From: Antribacter gilvus
GTDB lineage: Bacteria > Actinomycetota > Actinomycetes > Actinomycetales > Cellulomonadaceae
Assembly: GCF_003946865.1 (NCBI RefSeq)
Contig: NZ_QXTH01000007.1
Span: forward strand, 62,001 to 126,000
Direction of reading: 5' to 3'
DNA: 64,000 nt
Shown: in pieces, positions 1-8,257 of the stretch
Numbering within the stretch: the stretch's first letter is position 1
How the letters are laid out: every line of letters begins with the position of its first letter
Notes under the pieces: model-generated
The model's database searches: none
What the model was told of the DNA's origin: nothing
The model's input: the letters and a program-made list of their open reading frames with translations, nothing else
Translations under genes and position numbers: made by a program

Positions 1-235
1 CCACGACGCGCAGCTGCCCGTTGGTGACGGACGCGGCCTGACCGTCGACCTGGACGGAGGCCGCCGCCTCGGTCCCGGGCTGCGGGGCGAGCAGGGCCCA
101 GTCGTGGTCCCGGATCCCCCCGGACGGGGTCGCACGGACCCGCACGGAGTCGGTGCCCCACGGTTCGACGACGAGGGTCTCCCCGTCGCCGCGCCAGATC
201 AGGCGGTGGCCGTCGACGGTGAAAGGGGTGAGCAC
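1..235 (-). CDS. GH31 glycosidase, N-terminal fragment (alpha-xylosidase/alpha-glucosidase type)
   Basis: Only the first 78 residues lie in the window; the rest runs off the left edge. They begin VLTPFTVDGHRLIWRGDGE and continue through EPWGTDSVRVRAT, which reads like the N-terminal beta-sandwich domain of family GH31 (dG..l.wr..gEtl.ieP.G.dslRVR). GTG at 233-235 is chosen because AGGAGG lies 6 nt upstream. It is the last visible gene of the minus-strand operon after two permeases and a DUF624 protein, so it probably trims the imported oligosaccharide in the cytoplasm (no signal peptide). The catalytic domain is not visible, so the family call rests on the N-terminal domain only. Confidence 0.7.
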   Translation of the reverse strand, partial: MLTPFTVDGHRLIWRGDGETLVVEPWGTDSVRVRATPSGGIRDHDWALLAPQPGTEAAASVQVDGQAASVTNGQLRVV

Positions 236-257
236 TGTGGTCCTCCTCAGGATCCGG

Positions 258-935
258 TCAGGAAGCGGGCTGGGCGGCCGGTCGGGCCTGGCCCTGTGCG
301 GGGGCCACCGGCGGGCCGGGCAGCAGCCCGGTCCGCCACACGTACCCGACGAGCGCCGCAGCCGGGACCGCGACCCCGAAGACGACCGCCAGGCCGGGCA
401 GCACGTAGTACAGGCACACTGCCGCGACGAGCAGCGCTGCGCACATCGCGGAGATCCCCGGCCGGGCGACGGTCAGGACGAGCGACCGCCGCAGCACCGC
501 GAGCGGCCCGTCGTCGAAGTGCGCGTGGAGCACGAGCACGGTCGCCGTGACTGCCACGAGGCCGAGGGTGACCGCCCACAGCAGCACCTCCAGCACCGGC
601 GCCGCGGCGATCTCGACGGAGCGCAGGAGCCTGTGGTCCACGACCACGACCAGCCACGCCGCGGCGAGCACCGCGCCGACGACGTTCGCCGGCCCGAGCT
701 CCCGCCGCCACACGGCGTGGAACTCACGCCACAGCGGCTCCCGCCCGGCGTCGTCCGCCCACCCGGACGCGACCATGGCGTCGCGGCGCAGCACCGAGAC
801 CACGGCCGCGGTCGCCGGGAAGGCGCCGAGCACGACCCCGCCGAGCAGGGTGTGCACGATCCACAGGCCCTGCAGCAGGGCGAGCCGCAGGCCGACCTCG
901 CCGGCCCGGGTGTGCCACCCCAGGAGCCGGCTCAT
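258..935 (-). CDS. DUF624 (YesL-type) membrane protein
   Basis: 225 residues with about five hydrophobic segments and a short N-terminal amphipathic stretch, the layout of the DUF624/YesL family. YesL-type proteins accompany ABC importers of pectin and other plant-derived oligosaccharides in Bacillus and actinobacteria; their biochemical role is not established. The start overlaps the stop of the upstream permease (ATGA, 932-935), so it should be translationally coupled. A 22-nt gap separates it from the GH31 gene. A second DUF624 copy lies at 9293-9997 in the neighbouring cluster. Confidence 0.8.
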   Translation of the reverse strand: MSRLLGWHTRAGEVGLRLALLQGLWIVHTLLGGVVLGAFPATAAVVSVLRRDAMVASGWADDAGREPLWREFHAVWRRELGPANVVGAVLAAAWLVVVVDHRLLRSVEIAAAPVLEVLLWAVTLGLVAVTATVLVLHAHFDDGPLAVLRRSLVLTVARPGISAMCAALLVAAVCLYYVLPGLAVVFGVAVPAAALVGYVWRTGLLPGPPVAPAQGQARPAAQPAS

Positions 936-1843
936 CCCTTCACCGACCCGATCATGACGCCCTTCTCGAAGTACTTCTGCAGGAAGGGGTAGAGGATCAC
1001 GACGGGCAGGGTCGACACGACGATCACGCCGTACTTGATCTGGTCCGCGTACTGCTGACCGTATCCGCCTCCCGTGCCCCCGGCCCCGCCGGCGCCTCCG
1101 GCGAAGGCGGAGTTCGAGATCAGGATGTCGCGCAGCACGATCTGCAGCGGCTGCTTGTCGTAGTCACGGATGAATACCAGGCCGGTGAAGAAGTCGTTCC
1201 AGTGCTGGACCAGGTAGTACAGCATGATCACCGACAGGATCGCCTTGGACAGCGGCAGCGCGACCAGGGCGAAGAACTGGAAGTCGTTCGCCCCGTCGAG
1301 CCGGGCCGCCTCGTGCAGCTCCTCCGGGATCGAGTTCTCGTAGAAGGCCCTGGCGATGATGAGGTTGTAGACGTTCAGGGCCGTCGGCAGGATGAACACC
1401 CACATGTTGTTCAGGAGCCCGATCTCCTTGTACAGGAGGTAGGTCGGGATGAGCCCGCCGTTGAAGAACATCGTGAACGCGAAGAAGAACATCAGCGGCT
1501 TGCGCGCCACGAACTCGCGCCGTGACAGCGCATAGGCGGCGGGGATGGTGACGAGCATGTTCACCGCCGTGCCGACCACGGTGTACAGGAGGGTGTTCCG
1601 GTACCCGGTCCAGATGCGCTGGTCCGAGAGGATCTGCTCGTACCCGAACCAGCTGATCCCCTGCGGCAGGAACCACACCGCGCCGGACTGCACGAGCTGG
1701 GGCGAGCTCATCGACGCGATCACGACGAAGTAGATCGGGTAGAGGGTCACGAACACGACCAGGGCGAGCGTGATCGCGACGAGGGCGGAGAAGGCGACGT
1801 CGCCGGGTGTGCGGTACCGGTGGCGCGCAAGGGTGCTCAGCAT
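932..1843 (-). CDS. Carbohydrate ABC transporter permease (LplC/YtcP type)
   Basis: 303 residues with six predicted membrane segments and the EAA loop of MalG-type permeases (EELHEAARLDGAN, then LPLSKAI), which contacts the ATPase. The C-terminus LQKYFEKGVMIGSVKG is the ending typical of the LplC/YtcP subgroup. An unusual Gly/Ala-rich insert (GGAGGAGGTGGG) lies in the last periplasmic loop. ATG at 1841-1843 was chosen over longer upstream readings because the protein then begins with a short cytoplasmic tail before segment 1. It lies 14 nt downstream of the partner permease. No ATPase gene is present, so a shared MsiK-like ATPase elsewhere is likely. Confidence 0.88.
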   Translation of the reverse strand: MLSTLARHRYRTPGDVAFSALVAITLALVVFVTLYPIYFVVIASMSSPQLVQSGAVWFLPQGISWFGYEQILSDQRIWTGYRNTLLYTVVGTAVNMLVTIPAAYALSRREFVARKPLMFFFAFTMFFNGGLIPTYLLYKEIGLLNNMWVFILPTALNVYNLIIARAFYENSIPEELHEAARLDGANDFQFFALVALPLSKAILSVIMLYYLVQHWNDFFTGLVFIRDYDKQPLQIVLRDILISNSAFAGGAGGAGGTGGGYGQQYADQIKYGVIVVSTLPVVILYPFLQKYFEKGVMIGSVKG

Positions 1844-1857
1844 GTCGGTCCTCCCCT

Positions 1858-2835
1858 TCACCACAGGCTCGTGTTGGACACGCGCTTGGCAATCTGGTTG
1901 GCGATCACCAGGAACGCGAAGTTGATGACCGTGTTGAACAGACCGATCGCCGTCGAGTAGCTGAACTGGTTGCCCACGATGCCGATCTTGTAGACGTAGG
2001 TCGAGATCACCTCGGAGATCGGCAGGTTCAGGGTGTTCTGCATCAGGAAGATCTTCTCGAAGCCCGTGTTCAGCACTCCGCCCATCGTGAGGATGAACAG
2101 GATGACCATCGTCGGCACGAGGGCAGGAATGTCGACGTGGCGGATGATCTGCAGCTTGTTCGCCCCGTCGATCTTCGCCGCCTCGTACAGCTGCGGATCC
2201 ACGTTCGAGAGGGCGGCGAGATAGATGATGCTGTTCCACCCGCAGTGCTGCCAGACCTCGGACAGCACGTACACCGGGACGAACGCCGTCGTGCTGCCGA
2301 GGAAGTTCACGCCGGTCACCCCGAAGAATTCGAGGAACCGGGTGATCAGCCCCGTCGAAGGTGACAGGAAGACCTGCAGCATGCCGACGATCACGACGAT
2401 CGAGATGAAGTGCGGCAGATAGGTCGCGGTCTGGGTGAAACGCTTGCGCCGGAGCCCGATCACCTGGTTGATCAGGATCGCCAGCCCGATCGGCGCCAGG
2501 AAGCCGAAGACGAGGGTCGTCAGGCTGATGTACACGGTGTTGCGCATCAGCGACCAGAACTGGGGCGACTCGAAGAACTGCACGAAGTACTTGAGGCCGA
2601 CCCAGTCGCCACCCGTCAGGCCCGCCGCGAAGTCGAACTCACGGAAGGCCAGCTGGATGCCGTACATCGGGCCGTAGGCGAACAGCGCGGTGAACGTGAT
2701 CGCGGGCAGCAGCATCACCCAGAGGCGCCAGGGTCGTACCAGGCCCGTCCGGAACCTGCCCCCGCGGGACCGCGGCCCCGCAGGGGCAGGCCGGCTCGTC
2801 TCGAGCCTCTCCGTCGTCGGTGCGGCTACCACCAC
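1858..2835 (-). CDS. Carbohydrate ABC transporter permease (LplB/YteP type)
   Basis: 325 residues, six membrane segments, with the EAA loop QLYEAAKIDGANKLQIIRHVDIPAL. The stretch PMYGIQLAFREFDF near the first periplasmic loop and the ending IAKRVSNTSLW fit the LplB/YteP subgroup of binding-protein-dependent permeases. The GTG start (2833-2835) shares its last base with the stop codon TAG of the upstream binding-protein gene, so it is probably translated by re-initiation. With the next permease it forms the heterodimeric channel for an oligosaccharide importer. An alternative GTG lies one codon downstream. Confidence 0.88.
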   Translation of the reverse strand: MVVAAPTTERLETSRPAPAGPRSRGGRFRTGLVRPWRLWVMLLPAITFTALFAYGPMYGIQLAFREFDFAAGLTGGDWVGLKYFVQFFESPQFWSLMRNTVYISLTTLVFGFLAPIGLAILINQVIGLRRKRFTQTATYLPHFISIVVIVGMLQVFLSPSTGLITRFLEFFGVTGVNFLGSTTAFVPVYVLSEVWQHCGWNSIIYLAALSNVDPQLYEAAKIDGANKLQIIRHVDIPALVPTMVILFILTMGGVLNTGFEKIFLMQNTLNLPISEVISTYVYKIGIVGNQFSYSTAIGLFNTVINFAFLVIANQIAKRVSNTSLW

Positions 2836-4457
2836 TAGCCCTTCGCCGCGATGTACTCGTCGTAGTAGCGCTGCATGACCTCGAGGTTCTGCTCGAGCCC
2901 CAGCTGCTCCACCTGGGTCACGTAGTCGTCCCAGCCGTCGCCGGCCCCACCGGCGGTCACCCACTCGGCGAACTTCGGCATGGTGACCCCGAGCATCGCC
3001 GTGTTGTTGAGGTTCGTGCTGTTGATGTCCTCGGGAGTCATCTTCAGGAACAGGGACGGGAAGACGTCCGCGTCGACGTCGAGGTCCGCGTACGCGTCCT
3101 GCAGCGGCACCGCGTCCTCGACCGCTTCCGCCAGGTCGGTCGGAAGCTCGACCTGCATGTCCTCGCGGAGGTAGATCGGGCCGTTGTCGGCGAGCGACGA
3201 CGTCCACTTCCAGGTCGACGGGTCGAGGTTCGCGTCCGCCGGCGGCAGCACGGCGTACGCGTCGCCGGTCTTCTCCACGTTGGTGCCGAGGTCGCCGAAC
3301 AGCACCTGGACCGAGATGTCGGGGCTGTAGAACGCGTCGATCACCCGCAGGACGGCGTCCTTGTTCTCCGAGGCGGCGGACATCGCGACGTGGTTCCGCG
3401 TGAGGGTCTCGAAGTCGTACGACCAGCGCACGGGCTCGGACTGGCCCTCCTCCTGGAGCAGCGGCGCCATCGCCGTGTACTGCTGGTACACGCCCGGACC
3501 GAACCGGTCGGACCCGGACCAGCCCCACGAGAAGCCGACGCGGGCGGTGTCACCGGTGCCGCGGGCCACCGACTGGTAGGTGGAGTAGTCCTGGGTGAAG
3601 GCGTCGGGGCTGATGAGCCCGGCGGCCCAGCAGCGGTTGAGGAACTCGACGACGTCGCGGTAGCGCTCGTCGACGAAGAAGTTCTTCACCTCTCCGTCCT
3701 CGAGGAAGTACCCCTGGCCGCCACCACCGACGATCTGCATGCCGGTGCTGCCGAGCAGCATCATCGGCTGGAAGTAGCCGAACCCACCGGTGCCCACCGG
3801 TGAGAAGTCCATCGGGATCTCGTCCGCCTCCCCGTTGCCGTTCGGGTCTCCCTCCTTGAACGCGACGAGAACGTCGTACAGCTCGTCCCAGGTGGTCGGC
3901 GCCTCGAGCCCGAGCTCGTCCAGCCACTGCTGGTTGATGTACTGGTGGCTGATCGCCGTCGGCCAGAAGTTCTTGAACGACGGCAGCGCCTGCACCTTGC
4001 CGTCCGTCGACGTCGCGAGCAGCTCGGCGCCGTCGACGTCGTCGAACATCTCCTGGACGTTCGGCAACGCGGCCATGTCGTCGGACAGGTCCTCGAACAG
4101 CGACCCGAACGTGGCGAGGTCGGCATCGTTGATGGCGTTCCCGCCGATGATGAGATCCGGGATGTCACCGGCGGCGAGCATCGGGTTCTTCTTCTGGTCC
4201 CAGTCGGCCGACACCTCCTCCCACGTGATCTCGACGCCTGCCTCCTCCTCCAGCTGCGCGACCCAGGCCATCTCGGTCATCGGCTTGGTGAGCGGGTGCT
4301 TGATGACCATGACCGAGATCGTCGGTGTGCCGTCGTCGTCGGCGTCGGCACCACCCGTGCACGCGCCGAGCGTGAGGCTCAGGGCCGCGACGGCCGAGGT
4401 GATTGCGGCGATCCTTCGCGTGGTGCGAGGGCGCTGGTCTCGTGCGGCGTGTGACAT
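2835..4457 (-). CDS. Extracellular sugar-binding lipoprotein of ABC transporter (LplA/YtcQ type)
   Basis: 540 residues. The N-terminus has arginines, a hydrophobic core and a lipobox LGAC with the lipidated Cys at residue 33, followed by an acidic linker. The body has features of the large cluster-1 family of sugar-binding proteins, including an EF-hand-like loop DPNGNGEADE near residue 205. It would deliver an oligosaccharide to the two permeases encoded just downstream. ATG at 4455-4457 has AAGGAGGAG close upstream; longer upstream reading is rejected because it destroys the signal peptide. The two LacI regulators lie directly upstream on the same strand. Confidence 0.9.
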   Translation of the reverse strand: MSHAARDQRPRTTRRIAAITSAVAALSLTLGACTGGADADDDGTPTISVMVIKHPLTKPMTEMAWVAQLEEEAGVEITWEEVSADWDQKKNPMLAAGDIPDLIIGGNAINDADLATFGSLFEDLSDDMAALPNVQEMFDDVDGAELLATSTDGKVQALPSFKNFWPTAISHQYINQQWLDELGLEAPTTWDELYDVLVAFKEGDPNGNGEADEIPMDFSPVGTGGFGYFQPMMLLGSTGMQIVGGGGQGYFLEDGEVKNFFVDERYRDVVEFLNRCWAAGLISPDAFTQDYSTYQSVARGTGDTARVGFSWGWSGSDRFGPGVYQQYTAMAPLLQEEGQSEPVRWSYDFETLTRNHVAMSAASENKDAVLRVIDAFYSPDISVQVLFGDLGTNVEKTGDAYAVLPPADANLDPSTWKWTSSLADNGPIYLREDMQVELPTDLAEAVEDAVPLQDAYADLDVDADVFPSLFLKMTPEDINSTNLNNTAMLGVTMPKFAEWVTAGGAGDGWDDYVTQVEQLGLEQNLEVMQRYYDEYIAAKG

Positions 4458-4603
4458 GTCTCCTCCTTGAGACTGCGTTGCGAGGCGTGCACGGAGCCGG
4501 GTCGTGCAGAGCTCACCCGCGTGGCACGGCACGAGTGTGGTGCGGGTGATTCAGCGTTGTCAATAGCGAGCCAAGAACTGTCCCCGAACCGCCGTGAGGG
4601 CTG
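4458..4603 (-). promoter_or_regulatory. Promoter region of the binding-protein/permease/GH31 operon
   Basis: This 146-nt gap separates the lacI pair from the binding-protein gene. On the minus strand it carries a consensus TTGACA (-35) at 4558-4563, read toward the gene; a -10 is less clear (CACACT about 18 nt further). No good palindromic LacI operator was found here, unlike the two plus-strand promoters at 8.2 and 15.26 kb, so this operon may be controlled by a different regulator. Confidence 0.45.
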
Positions 4604-5683
4604 CTACTCGTCCCGCGCCGGGCCCGACGAGGCCCGGACCATGAGGTCGGCGCCGGTCCGGACGAGCCGTGGCGCGCCGTCGTACCCGTTCAGCCGGTCG
4701 ACGAGCATGCGGACCGCGTGGCCCACCATCTGCTCCTTGCGCGGGTTGACGGACGTGAGCGGCGGGACGGTGAACCGGCCCTCGGCGGTGTCGTCGAAGC
4801 CCACGAGCGCGATGTCCTCCGGCACGCGCCGGCCGTGCGACCGGAGCGCGCGCAGCACCCCGACGGCGATCGCGTCGTTGACGCACACGGCGGCGTCGAA
4901 ACGCACTCCCGAGCGCAGCAGCGACACCATCGCCTCGTAGCCCGACATGCGCCGGTCCCAGTCGGACCCCATCGTCACGAGGGCCTCGTCGACGTCGAGG
5001 CCGCGCTCCTGGAGCGCCTCCACGTAGCCGTCGTAGCGGTCGCCCTCCAGCCGCCCACCGCCCACCGCGTTCCACACCAGGGCGATCCTGCGCCTGCCGG
5101 ACCGCAGCAGGTGCGCGGTCGCCGCGTACATCCCCTCGTGCTCGCCCATGACGACGCAGTCGACGCGAGTGGCCTGGCTGCCGCCGAGCTGGACCACCGG
5201 CCGGGTGAGCTCCACACCGTCGAGCATGGAGTCGATGAAGCTGTGCGGGCAGATGATCACGCCGTCGACGTCCGGCGTCGTGGCGCCCACCACCGCGTCG
5301 CGCTCGTCGTCCCGCCCGGGCGCGAGCCGCAGGGTCGTGCTGAGCCCGTGCTCCGCGAGCGCGAGGATCAGCCGCTCGGCGAGCTCCGAGAAATAGGGCT
5401 GGTAGAGCATGGGAACGACGATCGCCACCCGCCCGGTCCGGCCCGAGGAGAGCCCGCGTCCCGCCCGGTTCACGCGGTAGCCGACCTGCTCGACGACCGC
5501 CAGGACCCGGCTCCGGGTCTCGTCGGACACCCCGGCACGCCCGAGCAGGACGTTGGAGACCGTCTTGGCCGAGACGCCGGCGGCCACGGCGACGTCGGCC
5601 AGGGTCGGCCGAGCGGTCCGGACGACGGCGGCGCGGCCCGGCCCCGTCCTGGACGCTGCCGCGTCGTCGGGCCACGTGCTCAT
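4604..5683 (-). CDS. LacI-family transcriptional regulator (first of an overlapping pair)
   Basis: 359 residues. An N-terminal tail of about 25 residues is followed by a LacI helix-turn-helix (TLADVAVAAGVSAKTVSNVL) with hinge helix, then a periplasmic-binding-protein-like effector domain ending with the typical LVGFDDTAEGRFTVPPLTSV block. It would repress sugar genes until an effector sugar binds. Its ATG overlaps the stop of the second lacI gene (ATGA at 5680-5683), so the two are co-translated. It lies just upstream of the binding-protein operon on the same strand, making that operon its most likely target. Confidence 0.9.
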   Translation of the reverse strand: MSTWPDDAAASRTGPGRAAVVRTARPTLADVAVAAGVSAKTVSNVLLGRAGVSDETRSRVLAVVEQVGYRVNRAGRGLSSGRTGRVAIVVPMLYQPYFSELAERLILALAEHGLSTTLRLAPGRDDERDAVVGATTPDVDGVIICPHSFIDSMLDGVELTRPVVQLGGSQATRVDCVVMGEHEGMYAATAHLLRSGRRRIALVWNAVGGGRLEGDRYDGYVEALQERGLDVDEALVTMGSDWDRRMSGYEAMVSLLRSGVRFDAAVCVNDAIAVGVLRALRSHGRRVPEDIALVGFDDTAEGRFTVPPLTSVNPRKEQMVGHAVRMLVDRLNGYDGAPRLVRTGADLMVRASSGPARDE

Positions 5684-6663
5684 GCGAGGCCCATCCCCAG
5701 GGTCGACTCACGGCGGACGAGCTCCACCGGAGCGAGGACGTGGCGGGCCTCCGCGGGGGCGTTCGAACCCAGCCGGTCGGCCAGCAGGTCGATCACCGCG
5801 CGGGCGAGGCGACGCGGGAGGGGGTCGATCGTCGTCAGGGACGGCGTGGCGAAGACCCCGTCCTCGATGTTGTCCATCCCGGTGACCACGACGTCGTCGG
5901 GGATGCGGGTGCCCGCGGACGCGAGCGCCGACAGCACGCCCATCGCGACCTCGTCGCTCCCGCAGACGATCGCGTCCACGGGGGGTCCTGACAGCAGCCG
6001 GCCGGCGGCGGTCACCCCGTCCGCGCGGTCCCGCGCCCCGCGGATCGACGGCACCGCCGGACGCACCCCCGCCCCCGTGAGCGCCGCGACCATGACGTCC
6101 TCGCCTCCCGCGAAGCGGTCGAAGCCGACGAGCACGGGCCGCGAACGGCCCATCACGACCAGGTGCCTCGCGAGCAGCGAGGCGGCCTCGACGAGGTCCG
6201 GGTCGACCGAGTCGACCGGCCGGCCACCGCCCGCGTACAGGGTGACGACCGGGTCGCTGGGCTGCAGGCCGTCGAAGACCTCGTCGCTGTACGGGCCGAT
6301 GAGGATCACGCCGTCCACGGCCGTCCCGACCGAGCCGAGGAGGGAGCGTGTGCGGGCGTGGTCGTCCAGCGTCGGCTCGACGGCGGCCTGCAGGCCTCGC
6401 CGGGTCGTCTCCGACACGACCGCCTCCACCAGGATCGCGGCGTAGGGAGGGCGCAGCGCGGGGACCGCGACCCCGACGACCCCCGTCCGGCCCGTGCGCA
6501 GGGCGCGTGCGCTCGCGTTGGGCACCCAATCCAGCTCGGCGATGGCGGCGCGGACCCGCTGCACCACCTCGGGCCTGGTGTGGGGCTGGAGGTTGACCAC
6601 GCGCGAGACGGTCTTGAGGGAGACGCCTGCGAGTGCGGCGACATCACGCATCGTGGCGGGCAT
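5680..6663 (-). CDS. LacI-family transcriptional regulator (second of the pair)
   Basis: 327 residues. The helix-turn-helix begins almost at the start (MRDVAALAGVSLKTVSRVVN) and an effector-binding domain follows, ending VVVTGMDNIEDGVFATPSLTTIDP. ATG at 6661-6663 is preceded by TACCCT (6670-6675) only 6 nt away, so the mRNA is probably leaderless. It is the first gene of the operon with the other lacI and is divergent from the DUF1152 gene with a 45-nt gap. It is a candidate for the repressor that reads the GGGAAACCGGTTTCCC operators at 8.2 and 15.26 kb, but either LacI could do so. Confidence 0.88.
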   Translation of the reverse strand: MPATMRDVAALAGVSLKTVSRVVNLQPHTRPEVVQRVRAAIAELDWVPNASARALRTGRTGVVGVAVPALRPPYAAILVEAVVSETTRRGLQAAVEPTLDDHARTRSLLGSVGTAVDGVILIGPYSDEVFDGLQPSDPVVTLYAGGGRPVDSVDPDLVEAASLLARHLVVMGRSRPVLVGFDRFAGGEDVMVAALTGAGVRPAVPSIRGARDRADGVTAAGRLLSGPPVDAIVCGSDEVAMGVLSALASAGTRIPDDVVVTGMDNIEDGVFATPSLTTIDPLPRRLARAVIDLLADRLGSNAPAEARHVLAPVELVRRESTLGMGLA

Positions 6664-6708
6664 GGGACAAGGGTAGGTGGTGGGGCCAAGCCTGTACCGT
6701 CGTCCGCT

Positions 6709-7686
6709 GTGCGTCCTCCGCGAAGGCCCGACCTGTTCACGCCCGGGCTCCTGACCGAGCTGGGAGACGCACAGAACGTCCTGATAGCGGGCGCCGGCGG
6801 CGGGTTCGACGTCTACGCCGGCCTCCCGCTCGCCCTCGCGCTGCGAGCCCAGGGGCGCCGGGTCCACCTCGCCAACCTCTCGTTCACGCAGCTGCACCTG
6901 CTTGCCGACGACGTCTGGGTAGCGCCCGACCTCGCACGGGTCACCCCGGCGACCTCCGGCTGCGACGACTACTTCCCCGAGCGGGCGCTCGCCGTCTGGC
7001 TCGCCGTCCACGGGTTCCCGTCGCCCGTCTACGCGTTCCCGCTGACCGGGGTCCAGCCGCTCAGGGAGGCGTACCGCGCGCTCGCCGAGCAGGTCGGGCC
7101 GCTGGACGCCGTCATCCTGGTCGACGGCGGCACCGACATCCTCCTGCGCGGCGACGAGTCAGGGCTCGGCACCCCCGTGGAAGACATGACGAGCCTTGCC
7201 GCGGTCGCCGGGCTCGACGAGGTTCCGGTGAGGATCGTGGCGTGCCTCGGGTTCGGGATCGACTCCCATCACGGGGTCAACCACGTGCAGGTCCTGGAGA
7301 ACATCGCCGAGCTCGACGCGGCGGGCGGCTACCTCGGCGCGTTCACGATCCCGTCAGGCTCTCGGGAGGCGGAGCTGTACCGCGACGCGGTCGCGCACGC
7401 GGCGGAGCTGACGCGGCTTCGGCCGAGCATCGTCAACGGCCAGATCGCCGCCGCCCTGGAAGGTCGCCACGGGGACGTCCGGTTCACCACCCGCACCAGC
7501 GGGAACGAGCTGTTCGTCAACCCGCTCATGGCCATGTACTTCACGTTCCGGCTCGGCCAGGTCGCCGCCCGCAACCTCTACCTCGACCGCCTGGAGAACA
7601 CCGTGGGGTGCCGCCAGGTGGCTTCACGGACGGAGGCGTTCCGCGAGGAGATCGAACCACGCAGGCCGCGAGCGTTCCCACACTGA
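6709..7686 (+). CDS. DUF1152 domain protein
   Basis: 325 residues, cytoplasmic, matching the DUF1152 pattern: an N-terminal glycine-rich loop LIAGAGGGFDVYAGLP, then NLSFTQL, DGGTDILLRGDE, GFGIDSHHGVNH and GNELFVNPLMAMYFTFRL. The family has no proven function; the glycine-rich start and conserved Asp/His suggest nucleotide or sugar-phosphate handling. GTG at 6709-6711 is used because the divergent lacI begins only 45 nt away; TACCGT at 6695-6700 could be a -10 for a leaderless message. Its 3' end overlaps the convergent HEPN remnant by 63 nt. Confidence 0.75.
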   Translation: MRPPRRPDLFTPGLLTELGDAQNVLIAGAGGGFDVYAGLPLALALRAQGRRVHLANLSFTQLHLLADDVWVAPDLARVTPATSGCDDYFPERALAVWLAVHGFPSPVYAFPLTGVQPLREAYRALAEQVGPLDAVILVDGGTDILLRGDESGLGTPVEDMTSLAAVAGLDEVPVRIVACLGFGIDSHHGVNHVQVLENIAELDAAGGYLGAFTIPSGSREAELYRDAVAHAAELTRLRPSIVNGQIAAALEGRHGDVRFTTRTSGNELFVNPLMAMYFTFRLGQVAARNLYLDRLENTVGCRQVASRTEAFREEIEPRRPRAFPH

Positions 7687-7976
7687 CCCGGTGGCCGTCA
7701 CCCCTCGCGGGTAGCCACACCTCTCAGCAAGCTCCACGATGCGAGTCGCCGCCGGGATGCCCTCCGTCACGTCCTCGGCTGTCGCCGTCGGTCGCTGGAA
7801 ATCCGGGTACTCGGTGCTGTTCCGTGTCTCGCGCATCCAGTCGAACTCCTGGAGCATCGTGCCCGCCGTCACCACCGCGAGCTCGTACGCCTTGGACCGC
7901 GAGGATCGCGGTCAACGGCTTCCCCGCTGCGTCGGAGCCGGTCGAGAGCCGCTCCGGCCTCGGCCTCCCAGTTCAT
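7624..7976 (-). pseudogene. HEPN-domain protein remnant with two frameshifts
   Basis: Read from ATG 7974-7976, the start MNWEAEAGAALDRLRRSGEAVD fits a HEPN domain. The frame then has to move twice: one extra C after GTTGAC and one extra C within GGTCCAAGGCG. This recovers AILAV, then KAYELAVVTAGTMLQEFDW and MRETRNSTEYPDFQRPTATAEDVTEGI. The R-N-x-T-E-Y block matches the HEPN RX4-6H-like region of many actinobacterial proteins. Without the shifts the frame stops at TGA after SSRW. The upstream frame stays open to 8060 (MQHVWCAPRP...), so an N-terminal extension is possible. Sequencing error at the two C runs is the main alternative. Confidence 0.6.
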
Positions 7977-8157
7977 CTTGAGGACCGAGCCGGGCTTCGC
8001 GACGGCCCACACCAGGGCCAGGAACCGCCCCGGGCGCGGGGCGCACCACACGTGCTGCATGGGCGGAGCCTAGTGGGCGCGGCGATGCCCCAGCCGCAGG
8101 CGCGGGACGCACCGGGCGCGGGTGAAACATCGGGATGGAAAGCGCATCCCAAATCGG

Positions 8158-8211
8158 TTGTGGCCCCCACGCACCCCGTGCTAGGTTCCCTCGCGGGAAA
8201 CCGGTTTCCCG
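8158..8211 (+). promoter_or_regulatory. Promoter with perfect LacI operator, pectin-type operon
   Basis: TTGTGG (8158-8163) and TAGGTT (8182-8187), 18 nt apart, form a sigma-70-like promoter. Immediately downstream is a perfect 18-bp palindrome, CGGGAAACCGGTTTCCCG at 8194-8211, with the central CG typical of LacI-family operators; a repressor here would block promoter clearance. A weaker inverted repeat, GGGATG/CATCCC (8132-8137/8145-8150), lies upstream of the -35. The nearly identical site at 15251-15266 supports a shared regulator. Confidence 0.8.
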
Positions 8212-8257
8212 ACCGCGACGACGCGGCGACCTGGGTGCCCGTCACGAGGAGGCGACG

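Noticed and set aside
4458-4603. Pectin-type operator before the first binding-protein gene.
   Set aside because: No palindrome similar to GGGAAACCGGTTTCCC was found; only a TTGACA box.
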